Assembly (NCBI GenBank): GCA_964397255.1
Contig: CAYNHQ010000008.1
Span: 62,001 to 126,000 of the forward strand
Reading direction: 5' to 3'
From: CAYNHQ01 sp964397255
GTDB taxonomy: Bacteria; Bdellovibrionota_G; JALEGL01; DATDPG01
DNA: 64,000 nt
Made by a program: the position numbers and the translations under genes. Positions 8,575 to 16,731 of this stretch are shown here, piece after piece; position 1 is the stretch's first letter; each line of letters opens with the position of its first letter. The notes beneath the pieces were generated by a model, which was given only the letters and a program-made list of their open reading frames with translations, had not been told where the DNA came from and searched no databases.

Positions 8575-9296
8575 AGTCTTTTATTACTTCTCATCCCCTC
8601 ATGAAGGTTTTTTCGGTGGCGTTTGCCGTAGGACTTTGGTTTTTCGTCCATGGGGAACAACATCTTGAGAAGCGCGCGACGGTAAATGTGGAGTATAAAA
8701 ACCTCCCCAGCGATCTCGTCTTGGTGGATGAAATGGAACCAAAAATTTATTTGCTGGTCTCGGGTCCCCGGACAAGGATGAACCGCATTACCGACGGATA
8801 CTTTAAACCCCTGGAAGTTGATTTGAGCGGCGCGCGTGCGGGTACGCTTGTGCGTAGAATCCTGGATGGAGAATTTGATTTGCCGCGCGGGACCACGATC
8901 AAGCGAATTTATCCCGAAGTCATTCGGGTTGAACTGGAAGCGCGAGACGAACGAAAATTGGTCGTCGAACCGACGTTTGTAGGGGACCTGGATGAAGTCG
9001 CGGAGCTCAAGCGAACCGAATCCACTCCACGTTTTGTCACGGTGAGGGGCCCACACTCCGCTCTTGAAAAGCTATCGGTGATACGGACCAAGCCCATTGA
9101 TATCAGCGGGCGAAAAGCGAGTTTTGATGGAACCTTTGAATTACGAAACCCTTGTGCGCACTGTGAAATTTCACCGACGGAAGTCGGGGTAAAAATCGAA
9201 ATTCTGCCTAAAGTTCTGCTAAAAAAGAATCGCCGAGAATCAAAATCCGGCGCGATCTCCCATCGCTCGGCCCTGGCCTCCTTGCGCGCGGATTGA
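8571..9296 (+). CDS. cdaR: YbbR-domain protein CdaR, regulator of CdaA
   Basis: A 241-residue protein with one N-terminal membrane helix (about residues 10-27, PLMKVFSVAFAVGLWFFVHG) followed by two YbbR-like repeats, each with the family pattern of beta-strands around VEYKNLPSDLVLV and TVRGPHSALEKLS. It should face the periplasm and regulate the cyclase CdaA, whose gene it overlaps. Firmicute CdaR often has four YbbR repeats; here there are about two, normal for proteobacterial relatives. The C-terminal tail is short, basic and Ser-rich. Confidence 0.85.
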   Translation: MKSFITSHPLMKVFSVAFAVGLWFFVHGEQHLEKRATVNVEYKNLPSDLVLVDEMEPKIYLLVSGPRTRMNRITDGYFKPLEVDLSGARAGTLVRRILDGEFDLPRGTTIKRIYPEVIRVELEARDERKLVVEPTFVGDLDEVAELKRTESTPRFVTVRGPHSALEKLSVIRTKPIDISGRKASFDGTFELRNPCAHCEISPTEVGVKIEILPKVLLKKNRRESKSGAISHRSALASLRAD

Positions 9297-9327
9297 GAAA
9301 GAACCGATTTCGGGTAGGGTAACGGCC

Positions 9328-10698
9328 GTGTCAAAGAGCAAGCCAAGATTATTTGGGACCGACGGAATACGAGGCACAGCAAATATCGAGCCCATGTCGG
9401 TCGATACGATTCTCCGCGTGGGTAGAGCGGCGGCATGCGTTTTTCGTCGTGCGGATGATCGCCGACACACCGTGCTGATCGGGAAAGATACTCGTCTCTC
9501 AGGCTATATGTTCGAAACGGCGCTCGCGTCTGGGCTTTGTTCCATGGGTGTCGATGTCATTTTGGTGGGGCCCATTCCTACCCCCGGGATCGCCTTTTTG
9601 ACGAGCGATATGCGTGCCGACGCCGGCGTAGTCATTTCAGCGTCGCACAATTCGTACGAAGACAACGGGATCAAGTTTTTTGGACCCGATGGCTTCAAAC
9701 TCGCGGATCAAGTCGAAGAAGCGATTGAAAAATTGGTTCATTCCGACGGCGAACTGGATCGACTTCGTCCTTCCTCCGACCAAGTGGGAAAAGCCACTCG
9801 TCTCGAAGATGCGCGGGGTCGTTACATCAGTTACTTAAAGCATAATTTCCCTCAAGATCTATCGTTGGACGGTCTCAAGATCGTTCTCGATTGCGCCAAC
9901 GGGGCGACCTACAAAATTGCTCCGGCGGTTTTTGAGGAACTCGGAGCAACACTTACCGCGCTTTCCATACGGCCAAACGGCCGAAACATTAATGACAATT
10001 GCGGCGCCGTCCATCCGGAAAAACTGATTAAGAAGGTGAAAGAAGTGGGAGCGGATATGGGGATCGCGCTGGATGGCGATGGGGATCGCCTCTTTCTTTG
10101 CGACGGAGGCGGGCACGCATTTGACGGCGATGACATTCTTGCACTTCTGGCAAAGCCGATGAAAGAAAGAGGAGAGCTCGGCGATGGGATCGTGGGAACG
10201 GTGATGACGAATTTTGGTCTCGAGAAGATGATGAAGAAATCAAAAATTCCATTCTATCGGGCGCAAGTAGGCGATCGATATGTGGTGGAGCAAATGCGGG
10301 CTTGCGGAGCCGCGCTGGGGGGCGAGCCTTCGGGGCATATTGTTTCTCTTCATCGCAGCACGACAGGAGACGGAATACTCACCGCTCTTCTCGTTTTGGC
10401 CGAATTGCAACGTTTGAATAAGCCGCTCTCCGCTTTTCGAAAAATGTTGGAACATTTTCCACAGCAATTGCGGAATGTGAAGGTGCGCGAACGAACCCCC
10501 CTTGAAAAATTACCCATTCTTGCTCGATCGATTCGCGAGGCGGAGAATCGCCTCAATGGAACCGGTCGAGTCCTGATCCGATATTCGGGCACCGAATCAA
10601 AAGCTCGAGTGATGGTCGAGGGGGAAGACGAAACATTGGTTTCTCGATTGGCCGACGAGTTGGCTAAAGTCATCGAGAAAGAGATTGGAGCAAACTAA
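9328..10698 (+). CDS. glmM: Phosphoglucosamine mutase
   Basis: GlmM converts glucosamine-6-phosphate to glucosamine-1-phosphate for peptidoglycan and LPS precursors. The 456 residues carry LFGTDGIRGTAN at the N-terminus, the phosphoserine loop ISASHN with the catalytic Ser at 106, the metal loop DGDGDR at 249-254, the sugar loop GGEPSGH and the phosphate loop RYSGTESKARVMVEG. The start is GTG 9328. The stop overlaps the pdxJ start (TAATG). GlmM is known to inhibit CdaA in other bacteria, linking wall synthesis to c-di-AMP. Confidence 0.98.
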   Translation: MSKSKPRLFGTDGIRGTANIEPMSVDTILRVGRAAACVFRRADDRRHTVLIGKDTRLSGYMFETALASGLCSMGVDVILVGPIPTPGIAFLTSDMRADAGVVISASHNSYEDNGIKFFGPDGFKLADQVEEAIEKLVHSDGELDRLRPSSDQVGKATRLEDARGRYISYLKHNFPQDLSLDGLKIVLDCANGATYKIAPAVFEELGATLTALSIRPNGRNINDNCGAVHPEKLIKKVKEVGADMGIALDGDGDRLFLCDGGGHAFDGDDILALLAKPMKERGELGDGIVGTVMTNFGLEKMMKKSKIPFYRAQVGDRYVVEQMRACGAALGGEPSGHIVSLHRSTTGDGILTALLVLAELQRLNKPLSAFRKMLEHFPQQLRNVKVRERTPLEKLPILARSIREAENRLNGTGRVLIRYSGTESKARVMVEGEDETLVSRLADELAKVIEKEIGAN

Positions 10699-11426
10699 TG
10701 GGGAGGCTGGGTGTAAATATTGATCACGTGGCGACGATTCGCCAGGCGCGAAAGGGAAAGTATCCCGATCCCGTAGCGGCCGCGCTGGAAGCGGAGCGTG
10801 CGGGAGCCGATAACATCACGGCGCATTTGCGTGAAGATCGCCGCCATATCCAGGAACGCGACATTCGATTGCTCCGAGAAATGATTCAGACGTCATTGAA
10901 TTTGGAGATCGCGGCCAACGCCGACACCCTCCGGTCGGCGCTCGAAATCAAGCCGGAAGTGGTGACTCTCGTTCCGGAACGGCGCGAAGAGCTGACGACC
11001 GAGGGGGGCCTGGATTTAGCCACCCATGGGGATCAAGTCGCCAAGGCCGTCACTCTGTTACGTGAAGCGGGAATGACCGTTTCTCTATTCGTCGATCCCG
11101 ATACAGATTCTGTAAAGTTGGCTCACCGGATGGGGGCACAGGCAGTGGAAATTCACACGGGTCGATACGCCAACGCCAAGCCGACCGATGCTCAGCGCGA
11201 ATTGGCGCGGATTATTGAGACTTCTTCCTTTGCGGCGAAACTTCGCTTGTCGGTCCATGCCGGGCATGGACTTAATCTTCAAAACATCGGGCCACTGGCG
11301 GCAGTAGCGCAAATTGAATCATTTCAAATTGGCCACGCGATTATTTCGGATGCATTATTTGTGGGCATCGAGAAAGCGGTTCGTCAGGTGAAAAAAGCGA
11401 TCACCTCGTCTTCTCGTAAGGAATAG
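10698..11426 (+). CDS. pdxJ: Pyridoxine 5'-phosphate synthase
   Basis: PdxJ closes the pyridine ring from 3-amino-1-hydroxyacetone 3-phosphate and deoxyxylulose 5-phosphate in vitamin B6 synthesis. The 242 residues start with LGVNIDHVATIRQARKG and keep the family landmarks DNITAHLREDRRHI, LNLEIAANADT, VTLVPERREELTTEGG and VHAGHGLNLQN. Its ATG overlaps the glmM stop by one base. In many deltaproteobacteria acpS follows pdxJ; here nnr follows directly. The partner oxidase pdxH lies at 55.5-56.1 kb. Confidence 0.97.
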   Translation: MGRLGVNIDHVATIRQARKGKYPDPVAAALEAERAGADNITAHLREDRRHIQERDIRLLREMIQTSLNLEIAANADTLRSALEIKPEVVTLVPERREELTTEGGLDLATHGDQVAKAVTLLREAGMTVSLFVDPDTDSVKLAHRMGAQAVEIHTGRYANAKPTDAQRELARIIETSSFAAKLRLSVHAGHGLNLQNIGPLAAVAQIESFQIGHAIISDALFVGIEKAVRQVKKAITSSSRKE

Positions 11427-11431
11427 TTTCT

Positions 11432-12952
11432 ATGCGAATCGTCACCGCCGAGGAGATGAAACGCCTCGATCGGTACGCGATCGAAACGATCGGAATCCTC
11501 GGCGCTGTCTTGATGGAAAATGCCGGCCGGAGTCTTTTTTCGGAAATGGTTCGTCAAGAACCAACTCTTTCGAATCAAACGATTCTTGTGGCCTGTGGCG
11601 GTGGTAACAATGGCGGAGACGGTTTGGTTATCTCCCGGTATCTGCATGAGGCGGGGGTGAAAGTGACGGTGGCGATGATCGGTTGTCGGGAGCCGTCAAC
11701 CCAAGATGCAAAAGAAAATTTTCAATCTCTCCGAAAAATGGGCGTTCAACCTATTGCCGTAGAATCTCTCAAAGCTCTTCCCAATCTTTCTACCTTCCAC
11801 GTCATTGTCGACGCGCTCTTTGGAACCGGCCTTGAGCGGCCCCTTTCGGGTTTTTTTCTGGAATTTGTAAATGCCGTCAATGCGTCAAAGGCGAAAATTT
11901 ATTCTGCTGATATTCCGTCTGGTCTTCATGCCGATACGGGAGAAATGTTGGGTGGAGCCGTTCGGGCCGATGTCACGGTGACTTTCGGATTTAAGAAACG
12001 AGGGTTCTTTTTAGGCGATGGACCCAATGTGGTTGGCGAAATCGTTGTAGCGGATATTTCTATTGAAGAAGCTTGGGCGGATAAAATTGGAGCGGCGCAA
12101 CTATTTGAAACCAGTCCTAAAGAAGTCGCCTCGTTTTTTCCAAAGCGTAAATACAATGCGCATAAGGGAACTTACGGCCACGTCCTGATCGTAGGTGGGT
12201 CGGCGGAGCGCTCGGGGGCTGTGGTTTTGGCGAGTCTAGCGGCGCTTCGATCAGGTGTGGGGCTAGTGACGGCAGCGGTTCCCAAAAGCGCGCATGAAAT
12301 CATTAAACAGCAGATTGTGGAGGGAATGACGGAGCTTCTTCCCGATGAGAATGGAAAACTTACCTCCGATGCACTCCCATCTCTTCTCGCAGTTGCGAAA
12401 AGCAAAGATGCCGTCGTGATCGGGCCGGGATTGATTTTACATCCGGGTCTCCAAGATCTTTTGGATTCATTTGTTTCAAAGCTGGAAATACCCATCGTTC
12501 TGGATGCGGATGGCTTGAATGCGTACGGAACGAAGATCACTTCGCGAAAATGGAAAAATACCATTTTCACGCCTCACCCGGGGGAGATGTCACGACTCAT
12601 GGGAATCTCCACCAAGGAAATTGAGGCCGATCGAATCGGGTTCGCCGAATCTCTTCGCTCCCGAACGGGAGCAACCATTATTCTTAAGGGAGCCTATTCT
12701 GTCATCGCTCAATCGGGAGGGAAGACGTACCTTAACCCCACCGGAAATCCCGCAATGGCGACGGCCGGAATGGGAGATGTATTGTCGGGAATCATCGGCG
12801 CGTATCTCGCGCAGGGTTTGAGCGCCGACAACGCTGCTTTGGTTGGAGCTTATCATCACGGCCTTGCTGGCGACCGCGCCGCTGTCCGAATCGGCCCCAA
12901 GGGTCTCCTCGCCCGAGACGTCATCGAAGAGCTTCCCCATCTATCCACGTAG
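11432..12952 (+). CDS. nnr: Bifunctional NAD(P)H-hydrate epimerase / ADP-dependent dehydratase
   Basis: This enzyme repairs hydrated NAD(P)H: the N-terminal YjeF domain (about 1-215) epimerises NAD(P)HX and the C-terminal ribokinase-like domain (about 230-500) dehydrates it. Landmarks are MENAGRS and GGGNNGGDGLVISRYL in the first domain, and VIGPGLI, TPHPGEMSRL and GNPAMATAGMGDVLSG in the second. Length 506 is typical. The 3' end is convergent with the next gene, which reaches to within 10 bases of overlap if its premature stop is ignored. In the usual deltaproteobacterial order tsaE would follow; here an accessory block of about 3.7 kb intervenes. Confidence 0.96.
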   Translation: MRIVTAEEMKRLDRYAIETIGILGAVLMENAGRSLFSEMVRQEPTLSNQTILVACGGGNNGGDGLVISRYLHEAGVKVTVAMIGCREPSTQDAKENFQSLRKMGVQPIAVESLKALPNLSTFHVIVDALFGTGLERPLSGFFLEFVNAVNASKAKIYSADIPSGLHADTGEMLGGAVRADVTVTFGFKKRGFFLGDGPNVVGEIVVADISIEEAWADKIGAAQLFETSPKEVASFFPKRKYNAHKGTYGHVLIVGGSAERSGAVVLASLAALRSGVGLVTAAVPKSAHEIIKQQIVEGMTELLPDENGKLTSDALPSLLAVAKSKDAVVIGPGLILHPGLQDLLDSFVSKLEIPIVLDADGLNAYGTKITSRKWKNTIFTPHPGEMSRLMGISTKEIEADRIGFAESLRSRTGATIILKGAYSVIAQSGGKTYLNPTGNPAMATAGMGDVLSGIIGAYLAQGLSADNAALVGAYHHGLAGDRAAVRIGPKGLLARDVIEELPHLST

Positions 12953-13012
12953 AAGGTTTTCCCGCCAGAATACGGCGACGAACATCATACAAATTCCCAA
13001 GAGAGTTCCCAG
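12941..13012 (-). other. In-frame continuation of the membrane protein after the TGA: a lost C-terminal helix
   Basis: Reading on after TGA (13015-13013) in the same frame gives LGTLLGICMMFVAVFWREN then LLRG and a TAG at 12943-12941. This is a hydrophobic helix with a positively charged end, exactly what a terminal membrane anchor would look like. A single change TGG to TGA would explain the stop. It could be a real nonsense mutation, a sequencing error, or read-through. Confidence 0.6.
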
Positions 13013-14752
13013 TCAGGGGAGTTTGGAGAATTGAAATTCATACAAAATCGTTTCTTTGCCGGCAGGAACTTCAATCAGGGGCTGGCCGCTTTTTATATCC
13101 ATGTGTAAGGGGAGGTTTTTTTCCTTTAACCGAGCTAAAGAAAAGGGATCGGAGGAGCGATTCAAACGAACCCGGCTTGACTGCGGACTATCGACGGAGA
13201 TCTCCCAGACCTCCGGTTCCCTTTCTATAATGGTCACTTTCATTCTTGGCTCTTCTCCCTCCACCCAATTCGCCGGCTTCGTGCGTCGCCAAAGTTTTAG
13301 AGGGGGCTGGGCATCCACGAGCTCGTAGTCATGAGTGGATTGAATTTCCATTTCCATTGCGGGATGAAGACTTAAAATGTGTGACACATTCCAAAGTTTT
13401 CCATCCGATGCTCTCCAGTTCGGAAAGGGCCAGAATCCGGTCCATCCTCCAATCAATTCCGCATGGCAAAAATCTTTGGCATAGGCCATGAAGTGAGAGG
13501 GGAGACGGAATTTTGGATCCTGAAACGCTGAATCGACCTGAAGTCTTCCTTCAGGAGGTTTCACCGAAAAATTTCGGTCACACAATATTTGTAAAGCATC
13601 AATGTGACGAGACACTTCGAGTTCCGATCGAAAATAGCCGGCTCGATAAATCGACACAATGGTCATCGTGACCGGAAGGAGTAAGCTCCAAGCGAGCCAC
13701 CTTGGGATCTCGAGCCTACTTTTCGTAAAAGTGAAAAATAGGAAGGGGTAAGTAAACGCCAAAAATCGCTCACTACCGAGATAGACTCCCGGCTCTCGTA
13801 AGAGCACCCACACCGAAAGGGATAGAGGCAATAATAGAATGATACCTTCTCGATTCCAGATCATTTTCGACCGAAAAATCCAGACGATTAAGACAACGAA
13901 TGGAAGAGAGCGAATGAAGAACGAAGCCCACAGATAGGGGCTGGCCACGAGGCGAATATTGTTTCCTGTTAACAAAACCAGGATGAAGTTATGCCAAACG
14001 AGATCCCAGCCTTCTGCGATGTCGGGGAGAGGAGAGATATCTGAAGTCAACCACCCATGACCCAAGATGGCTGCGTAAACTCTGGGCGACGCGATGAGGA
14101 GAGCGATCAGAATTGCAAAAAATATTTTTTCTTTTTCGTTTTTGGAGAGAACCCATTTCCATCCTACGGTAATAAATCCCACGGCGGCGGCAAAGGGGTG
14201 GGCATAGGGGAGTAAACCCAGAAGTCCCCCGCACAGACTTGCTCGGCGGAGTGAAAGCGGCGTTTCGACAAAATAAAGAGAAAAGATGAGCCAACTGAAA
14301 ATCGTCCAACCCAACAAATAGGCATGCATTCCGAAAGCAGCCGATTTAATGAACGGGGGAAAGCAAAAGAGGACGGAGAACATCAAGAGATGTGTTCGAG
14401 TGACCTTCGTTTTGCGCAGGCAGAGAAGTGGAATGCTGAGGAGAAAAAAATGAGTAAGAAAAACAGTTAGGCGGTATGCGAAATCAAAGGGCAAACGGAG
14501 GATGGAACAAAAGATGCCCGTGATCCACATTTCGAGGTCATAGCCGTACATCGGAAATGGATAACCACCCATGGCTCCAGGGAAGAACGTATAAGGAGAT
14601 CGAAGGTCCAAAAGCCGCTGGACAAAAAAATGGGTTTGGACCCACTGCATCGGGTGATCGCCAGCCCAGACCCTCGGCTGGAGAAAAAAGGGGAGATAGA
14701 GGATACCCAGCAGGCAAAAGATGATTCCGATGACGAAACTTTTCCGGGACAC
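13013..14752 (-). CDS. Polytopic membrane protein with soluble C-terminal domain, apparently truncated by a TGA
   Basis: The product is 579 residues from a GTG start. It has about ten hydrophobic helices between residues 5 and 375, then a soluble beta-rich C-terminal part ending YEFQFSKLP. An early acidic/His motif (AGDHPMQWVQ, residues 31-40), a cluster YPFPMYGYDLEMW, and conserved-looking YAHPF suggest a GT-C-like or YfhO-like membrane glycosyltransferase topology, but I do not recognise the family firmly. The TGA stop at 13015-13013 is followed in frame by a perfect transmembrane helix with a basic end (see the separate entry). The gene is convergent with nnr and lies in a block that looks inserted. 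Confidence 0.75.
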   Translation of the reverse strand: MSRKSFVIGIIFCLLGILYLPFFLQPRVWAGDHPMQWVQTHFFVQRLLDLRSPYTFFPGAMGGYPFPMYGYDLEMWITGIFCSILRLPFDFAYRLTVFLTHFFLLSIPLLCLRKTKVTRTHLLMFSVLFCFPPFIKSAAFGMHAYLLGWTIFSWLIFSLYFVETPLSLRRASLCGGLLGLLPYAHPFAAAVGFITVGWKWVLSKNEKEKIFFAILIALLIASPRVYAAILGHGWLTSDISPLPDIAEGWDLVWHNFILVLLTGNNIRLVASPYLWASFFIRSLPFVVLIVWIFRSKMIWNREGIILLLPLSLSVWVLLREPGVYLGSERFLAFTYPFLFFTFTKSRLEIPRWLAWSLLLPVTMTIVSIYRAGYFRSELEVSRHIDALQILCDRNFSVKPPEGRLQVDSAFQDPKFRLPSHFMAYAKDFCHAELIGGWTGFWPFPNWRASDGKLWNVSHILSLHPAMEMEIQSTHDYELVDAQPPLKLWRRTKPANWVEGEEPRMKVTIIEREPEVWEISVDSPQSSRVRLNRSSDPFSLARLKEKNLPLHMDIKSGQPLIEVPAGKETILYEFQFSKLP

Positions 14753-14761
14753 GGCGACCTT

Positions 14762-15175
14762 TTACGCCGGAACCTCAAAGTTCAATCCTCTGGCCGCCTT
14801 TCCGAGAAGATCATCGTGCGTTAGAAAAACGGGAGAGAACTGATTTTGCTCGCGCCATGAGATTGCGGAGGCGAGATGGATGGCATCCAATGTTCCCAGC
14901 GCCACTGGAAAACTTGAGCCGGCCCGTTCCAGAATCGCATCCGAAATCTCAATCAATTCGATTGATTCAATTGCGGAATATAATTCTTCCATGGCTTTTA
15001 GGTGTTGATTTTCGGTCATGAGATCGTTTAGGCGCAAACGTTCCAGGGCGCGAAGGCATTCCGTTTTTAACAGTTTGCTCGCGGCGGCGCGTTGAATTTT
15101 GGAAAAATGTGAAGATCGATTTTTCTGATTGAGTAGAACCCGAAGCAGAACCGAGGAGTCGAGATAGACAGTCAT
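14762..15175 (-). CDS. PIN-domain toxin, VapC family
   Basis: A 137-residue PIN-domain ribonuclease. The acidic residues expected for the Mg site are visible: D6 in MTVYLDSSVLL, the Glu in LLKTECLRALERL, and Asp residues in LGTLDAIHLASA and LTHDDLLG. VapC toxins cleave initiator tRNA or the rRNA sarcin-ricin loop. Its ATG overlaps the antitoxin stop (ATGA, 15172-15175), and its stop lies 9 bases before the start of the downstream membrane-protein gene, so that gene may be cotranscribed with the module. Confidence 0.9.
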   Translation of the reverse strand: MTVYLDSSVLLRVLLNQKNRSSHFSKIQRAAASKLLKTECLRALERLRLNDLMTENQHLKAMEELYSAIESIELIEISDAILERAGSSFPVALGTLDAIHLASAISWREQNQFSPVFLTHDDLLGKAARGLNFEVPA

Positions 15176-15429
15176 CGTTTTCGCCGATCCTCTAAAAGGA
15201 TCTGAACGACATCCACATCACTCTTTAGTCGAACCGAGAAAGTCATGTTCGCCAGGAGCTTCGGGTCTTTCCTGGGAGGGGTGGTGGGCACATTCGGCCG
15301 CCCACCCGCGGCGGTAAGCATGGCGATCGGAACTCCTCTCTCTTGAATCTCCACACGCTCTCCTGCTTTTACCATCCGAAGGTACCTGGCCAATTTCGAT
15401 TTTAGTTCGGAAACTGCGGCAATTTTCAT
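15172..15429 (-). CDS. Phd/VapB-type antitoxin
   Basis: An 85-residue protein with the N-terminal Phd/YefM DNA-binding pattern (KIAAVSELKSKLARYLRMVKAG, then ERVEIQERGVPIAMLT) and a Pro/Lys-rich tail that would bind the toxin. It precedes and overlaps the PIN toxin gene. A strong promoter with an embedded palindrome lies just upstream, as expected of an autoregulated module. Confidence 0.87.
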   Translation of the reverse strand: MKIAAVSELKSKLARYLRMVKAGERVEIQERGVPIAMLTAAGGRPNVPTTPPRKDPKLLANMTFSVRLKSDVDVVQILLEDRRKR

Positions 15430-15431
15430 TA

Positions 15432-15476
15432 TGACCTCTACAGATCTATTATTGACCTATAAAGGTCATTTGTCAA
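15432..15476 (-). promoter_or_regulatory. Promoter and operator of the VapBC-like module
   Basis: On the minus strand: -35 TTGACA (15476-15471), a 17-base spacer, then -10 AATAAT (15453-15448). A palindrome TGACCT-ATAA-AGGTCA (15453-15468) fills the spacer, and a further half-site TGACCT lies at 15432-15437 (plus strand). The antitoxin start follows at 15429. The placement fits repression by the antitoxin/toxin complex. Confidence 0.65.
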
Positions 15477-15493
15477 AACAGCGAGGCCGCAAG

Positions 15494-15547
15494 AAAAGTG
15501 CCAGGAATCAGGGGTTTCTACTATGATTGGGCGATGGTGTTGGAATG
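15494..15547 (+). repeat. Direct repeat, left copy: 5' end of tsaE
   Basis: 54 bases that recur at 16678-16731 with a single mismatch (G at 15531, A at 16715). The right copy is the leader and first codons of intact tsaE. The left copy therefore reads MVLEC and then diverges to a stop within four codons. The two copies enclose the HigBA-like module, giving a 1184-base repeat-plus-insert unit. Confidence 0.9.
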
Positions 15548-15590
15548 CCCTTCGGTGTAGTGCAATATTCCCTCACGATTGCCGCAAGAA

Positions 15591-15622
15591 TTGACAAAAA
15601 AGTGTGTATCGAATACGATACA
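15591..15622 (+). promoter_or_regulatory. Promoter and operator of the HigBA-like module
   Basis: TTGACA (15591-15596), a 17-base spacer, then TACGAT (15614-15619), with the toxin ATG at 15635. A palindrome TGTATCG-AATA-CGATACA (15605-15622) overlaps the -10 hexamer, the expected site for repression by the downstream helix-turn-helix antitoxin. Confidence 0.65.
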
Positions 15623-15634
15623 TTGTGGTTTTGA

Positions 15635-16003
15635 ATGACGCCGCTGCCTATCCGACGGGAAGTATGCTCGTATGGGGCTACAGATGGATCGTGGCCATTT
15701 GAAGTTTGGTTAAGAGGTATTTCAGATGCAAAGATACGCGCCAGAATCATTGCTCGACTCCTCATGGTGGGTGAGGGCTCCTTTGGAGATTTTAAGATGC
15801 TTGATGATGGAGTCTATGAAGCAAGGATCCACTATGGAGCAGGTTGGAGACTCTATTTTGGCCTAGCTGACCGACGGGTGATTTTTTTATGGGGCGGTAC
15901 GAAACAGGGCCAGGAAAGAGATATCAAAAGGGCAAGAATTTATTGGAGAGAATATGAAAGTGGGAAAGCGAAAAAAGCAAAGAAGTTTGAAGCCGTTCAT
16001 TAG
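15635..16003 (+). CDS. HigB/Gp49-like addiction-module toxin
   Basis: A 122-residue protein of the RelE/HigB superfamily in its phage Gp49-like branch (addiction module killer protein). Family landmarks are GSWPFEVWLRGISDAKIRARI, GDFKMLDDGVYEARIHYGAGWRLYF, and VIFLWGGTKQGQERDIKRA. Such toxins cleave translated mRNA. The C-terminus carries an extra Lys-rich tail. Toxin precedes antitoxin, the order typical of HigBA, and the genes overlap by 50 bases. It lies within the direct-repeat-bounded insert upstream of tsaE. Confidence 0.9.
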   Translation: MTPLPIRREVCSYGATDGSWPFEVWLRGISDAKIRARIIARLLMVGEGSFGDFKMLDDGVYEARIHYGAGWRLYFGLADRRVIFLWGGTKQGQERDIKRARIYWREYESGKAKKAKKFEAVH

Positions 16004-16253
16004 AGAGGAACTCCGGGATCCTGCATTCGCGGCGGAGTTTCTTATTGCGTCGATTGAGGAGGGTCTTGATCTGCGGGTAGCTTTGCGTGAACTTGTGAGG
16101 GCGGTTGGCACGAGTCAGTTTGCGGGGCTAGTGAAGGAATTAGAAAGACCCAATATCTTGCGTGCCTTACGCGAAGGCTCCAATCCCCGAATTGAAACCC
16201 TTACAAAACTGCTTACCCCCCTTGGCCTTCGACTAGGAGTAGTTCGAGAATAA
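15954..16253 (+). CDS. HigA-like helix-turn-helix antitoxin
   Basis: A 99-residue antidote protein. Its C-terminal half is a Cro/CI-like helix-turn-helix: LRELVRAVGTSQFAGLVKEL, then NILRALREGSNPRIETLTKLL. The N-terminus is basic and overlaps the toxin reading frame by 50 bases, ensuring coupled translation. It should neutralise the toxin and bind the palindrome at 15605-15622. Confidence 0.88.
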   Translation: MKVGKRKKQRSLKPFIREELRDPAFAAEFLIASIEEGLDLRVALRELVRAVGTSQFAGLVKELERPNILRALREGSNPRIETLTKLLTPLGLRLGVVRE

Positions 16254-16400
16254 CGGATCAACCTGTACGAATGTTTGAGAGGAGAAGAAATTTAGGGGTA
16301 TGTACTCCACAAACTGGGCATAAAATGAGCTCATTGCGACTTGACTGAAAGCAACCCTTCTTTGTAATTATCGTTAATATTCAAATGGTTAATAGCGTTG

Positions 16401-16679
16401 ATGCCAGCGTATGATAATGGTCTTACCTATTACATTCAAAAATTTCAGAAAGATCTTGGTATTTCGCTGCGTCTCGGCGGCGATGGGATAGGTGGTCACT
16501 GCGGATTATGCTCACAAGTTGAAAACGTTTTCGACTCATTAGTGAGAATCAAAGAAGAGGGTAAATTTCTTAAATTCTCCTGTGTTTTTGTTTCTGGACC
16601 AAACACTTTGCAACGAGAATTTTCATACTCTAGTGGCTGTGTACAGATTGCTTTCAAACAAAGGGCCAGACAGTATTAA
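16401..16679 (+). CDS. Hypothetical 92-residue protein inside the repeat-bounded insert
   Basis: An open frame of 92 codons starting ATG 16401 (or TTG 16398), in a more AT-rich stretch than its surroundings. It has four Cys, including HCGLC, and no domain that I recognise. Its stop falls at 16677-16679, overlapping the first bases of the right copy of the direct repeat, so its 3' end coincides with the insert border. It has no clear ribosome-binding site. It may be a cargo gene, a fragment, or not a gene. Confidence 0.35.
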   Translation: MPAYDNGLTYYIQKFQKDLGISLRLGGDGIGGHCGLCSQVENVFDSLVRIKEEGKFLKFSCVFVSGPNTLQREFSYSSGCVQIAFKQRARQY

Positions 16680-16731
16680 AAGTGCCAGGAATCAGGGGTT
16701 TCTACTATGATTGGACGATGGTGTTGGAATG
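16678..16731 (+). repeat. Direct repeat, right copy: leader and first codons of tsaE
   Basis: Partner of the 54-base repeat at 15494-15547 (53 of 54 identical). It includes the tsaE ATG at 16718 and the first four to five codons. Because this copy continues into an intact gene, it is the functional one. Confidence 0.9.

Noticed and set aside
12941..13015. TGA read as an amino acid throughout the genome
   Set aside because: Many genes here end with TGA at normal family length and Trp is encoded by TGG, so the code is standard; only this single TGA is anomalous.
16682..16717. GTG 16682 as tsaE start
   Set aside because: It adds 12 residues that do not look like the TsaE N-terminus and lie entirely in the duplicated sequence; ATG 16718 fits the family.
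15494..16731. The HigBA-like module as an integron gene cassette
   Set aside because: The flanking repeats are direct copies of a gene start, not attC-like inverted structures, and no integrase is nearby.
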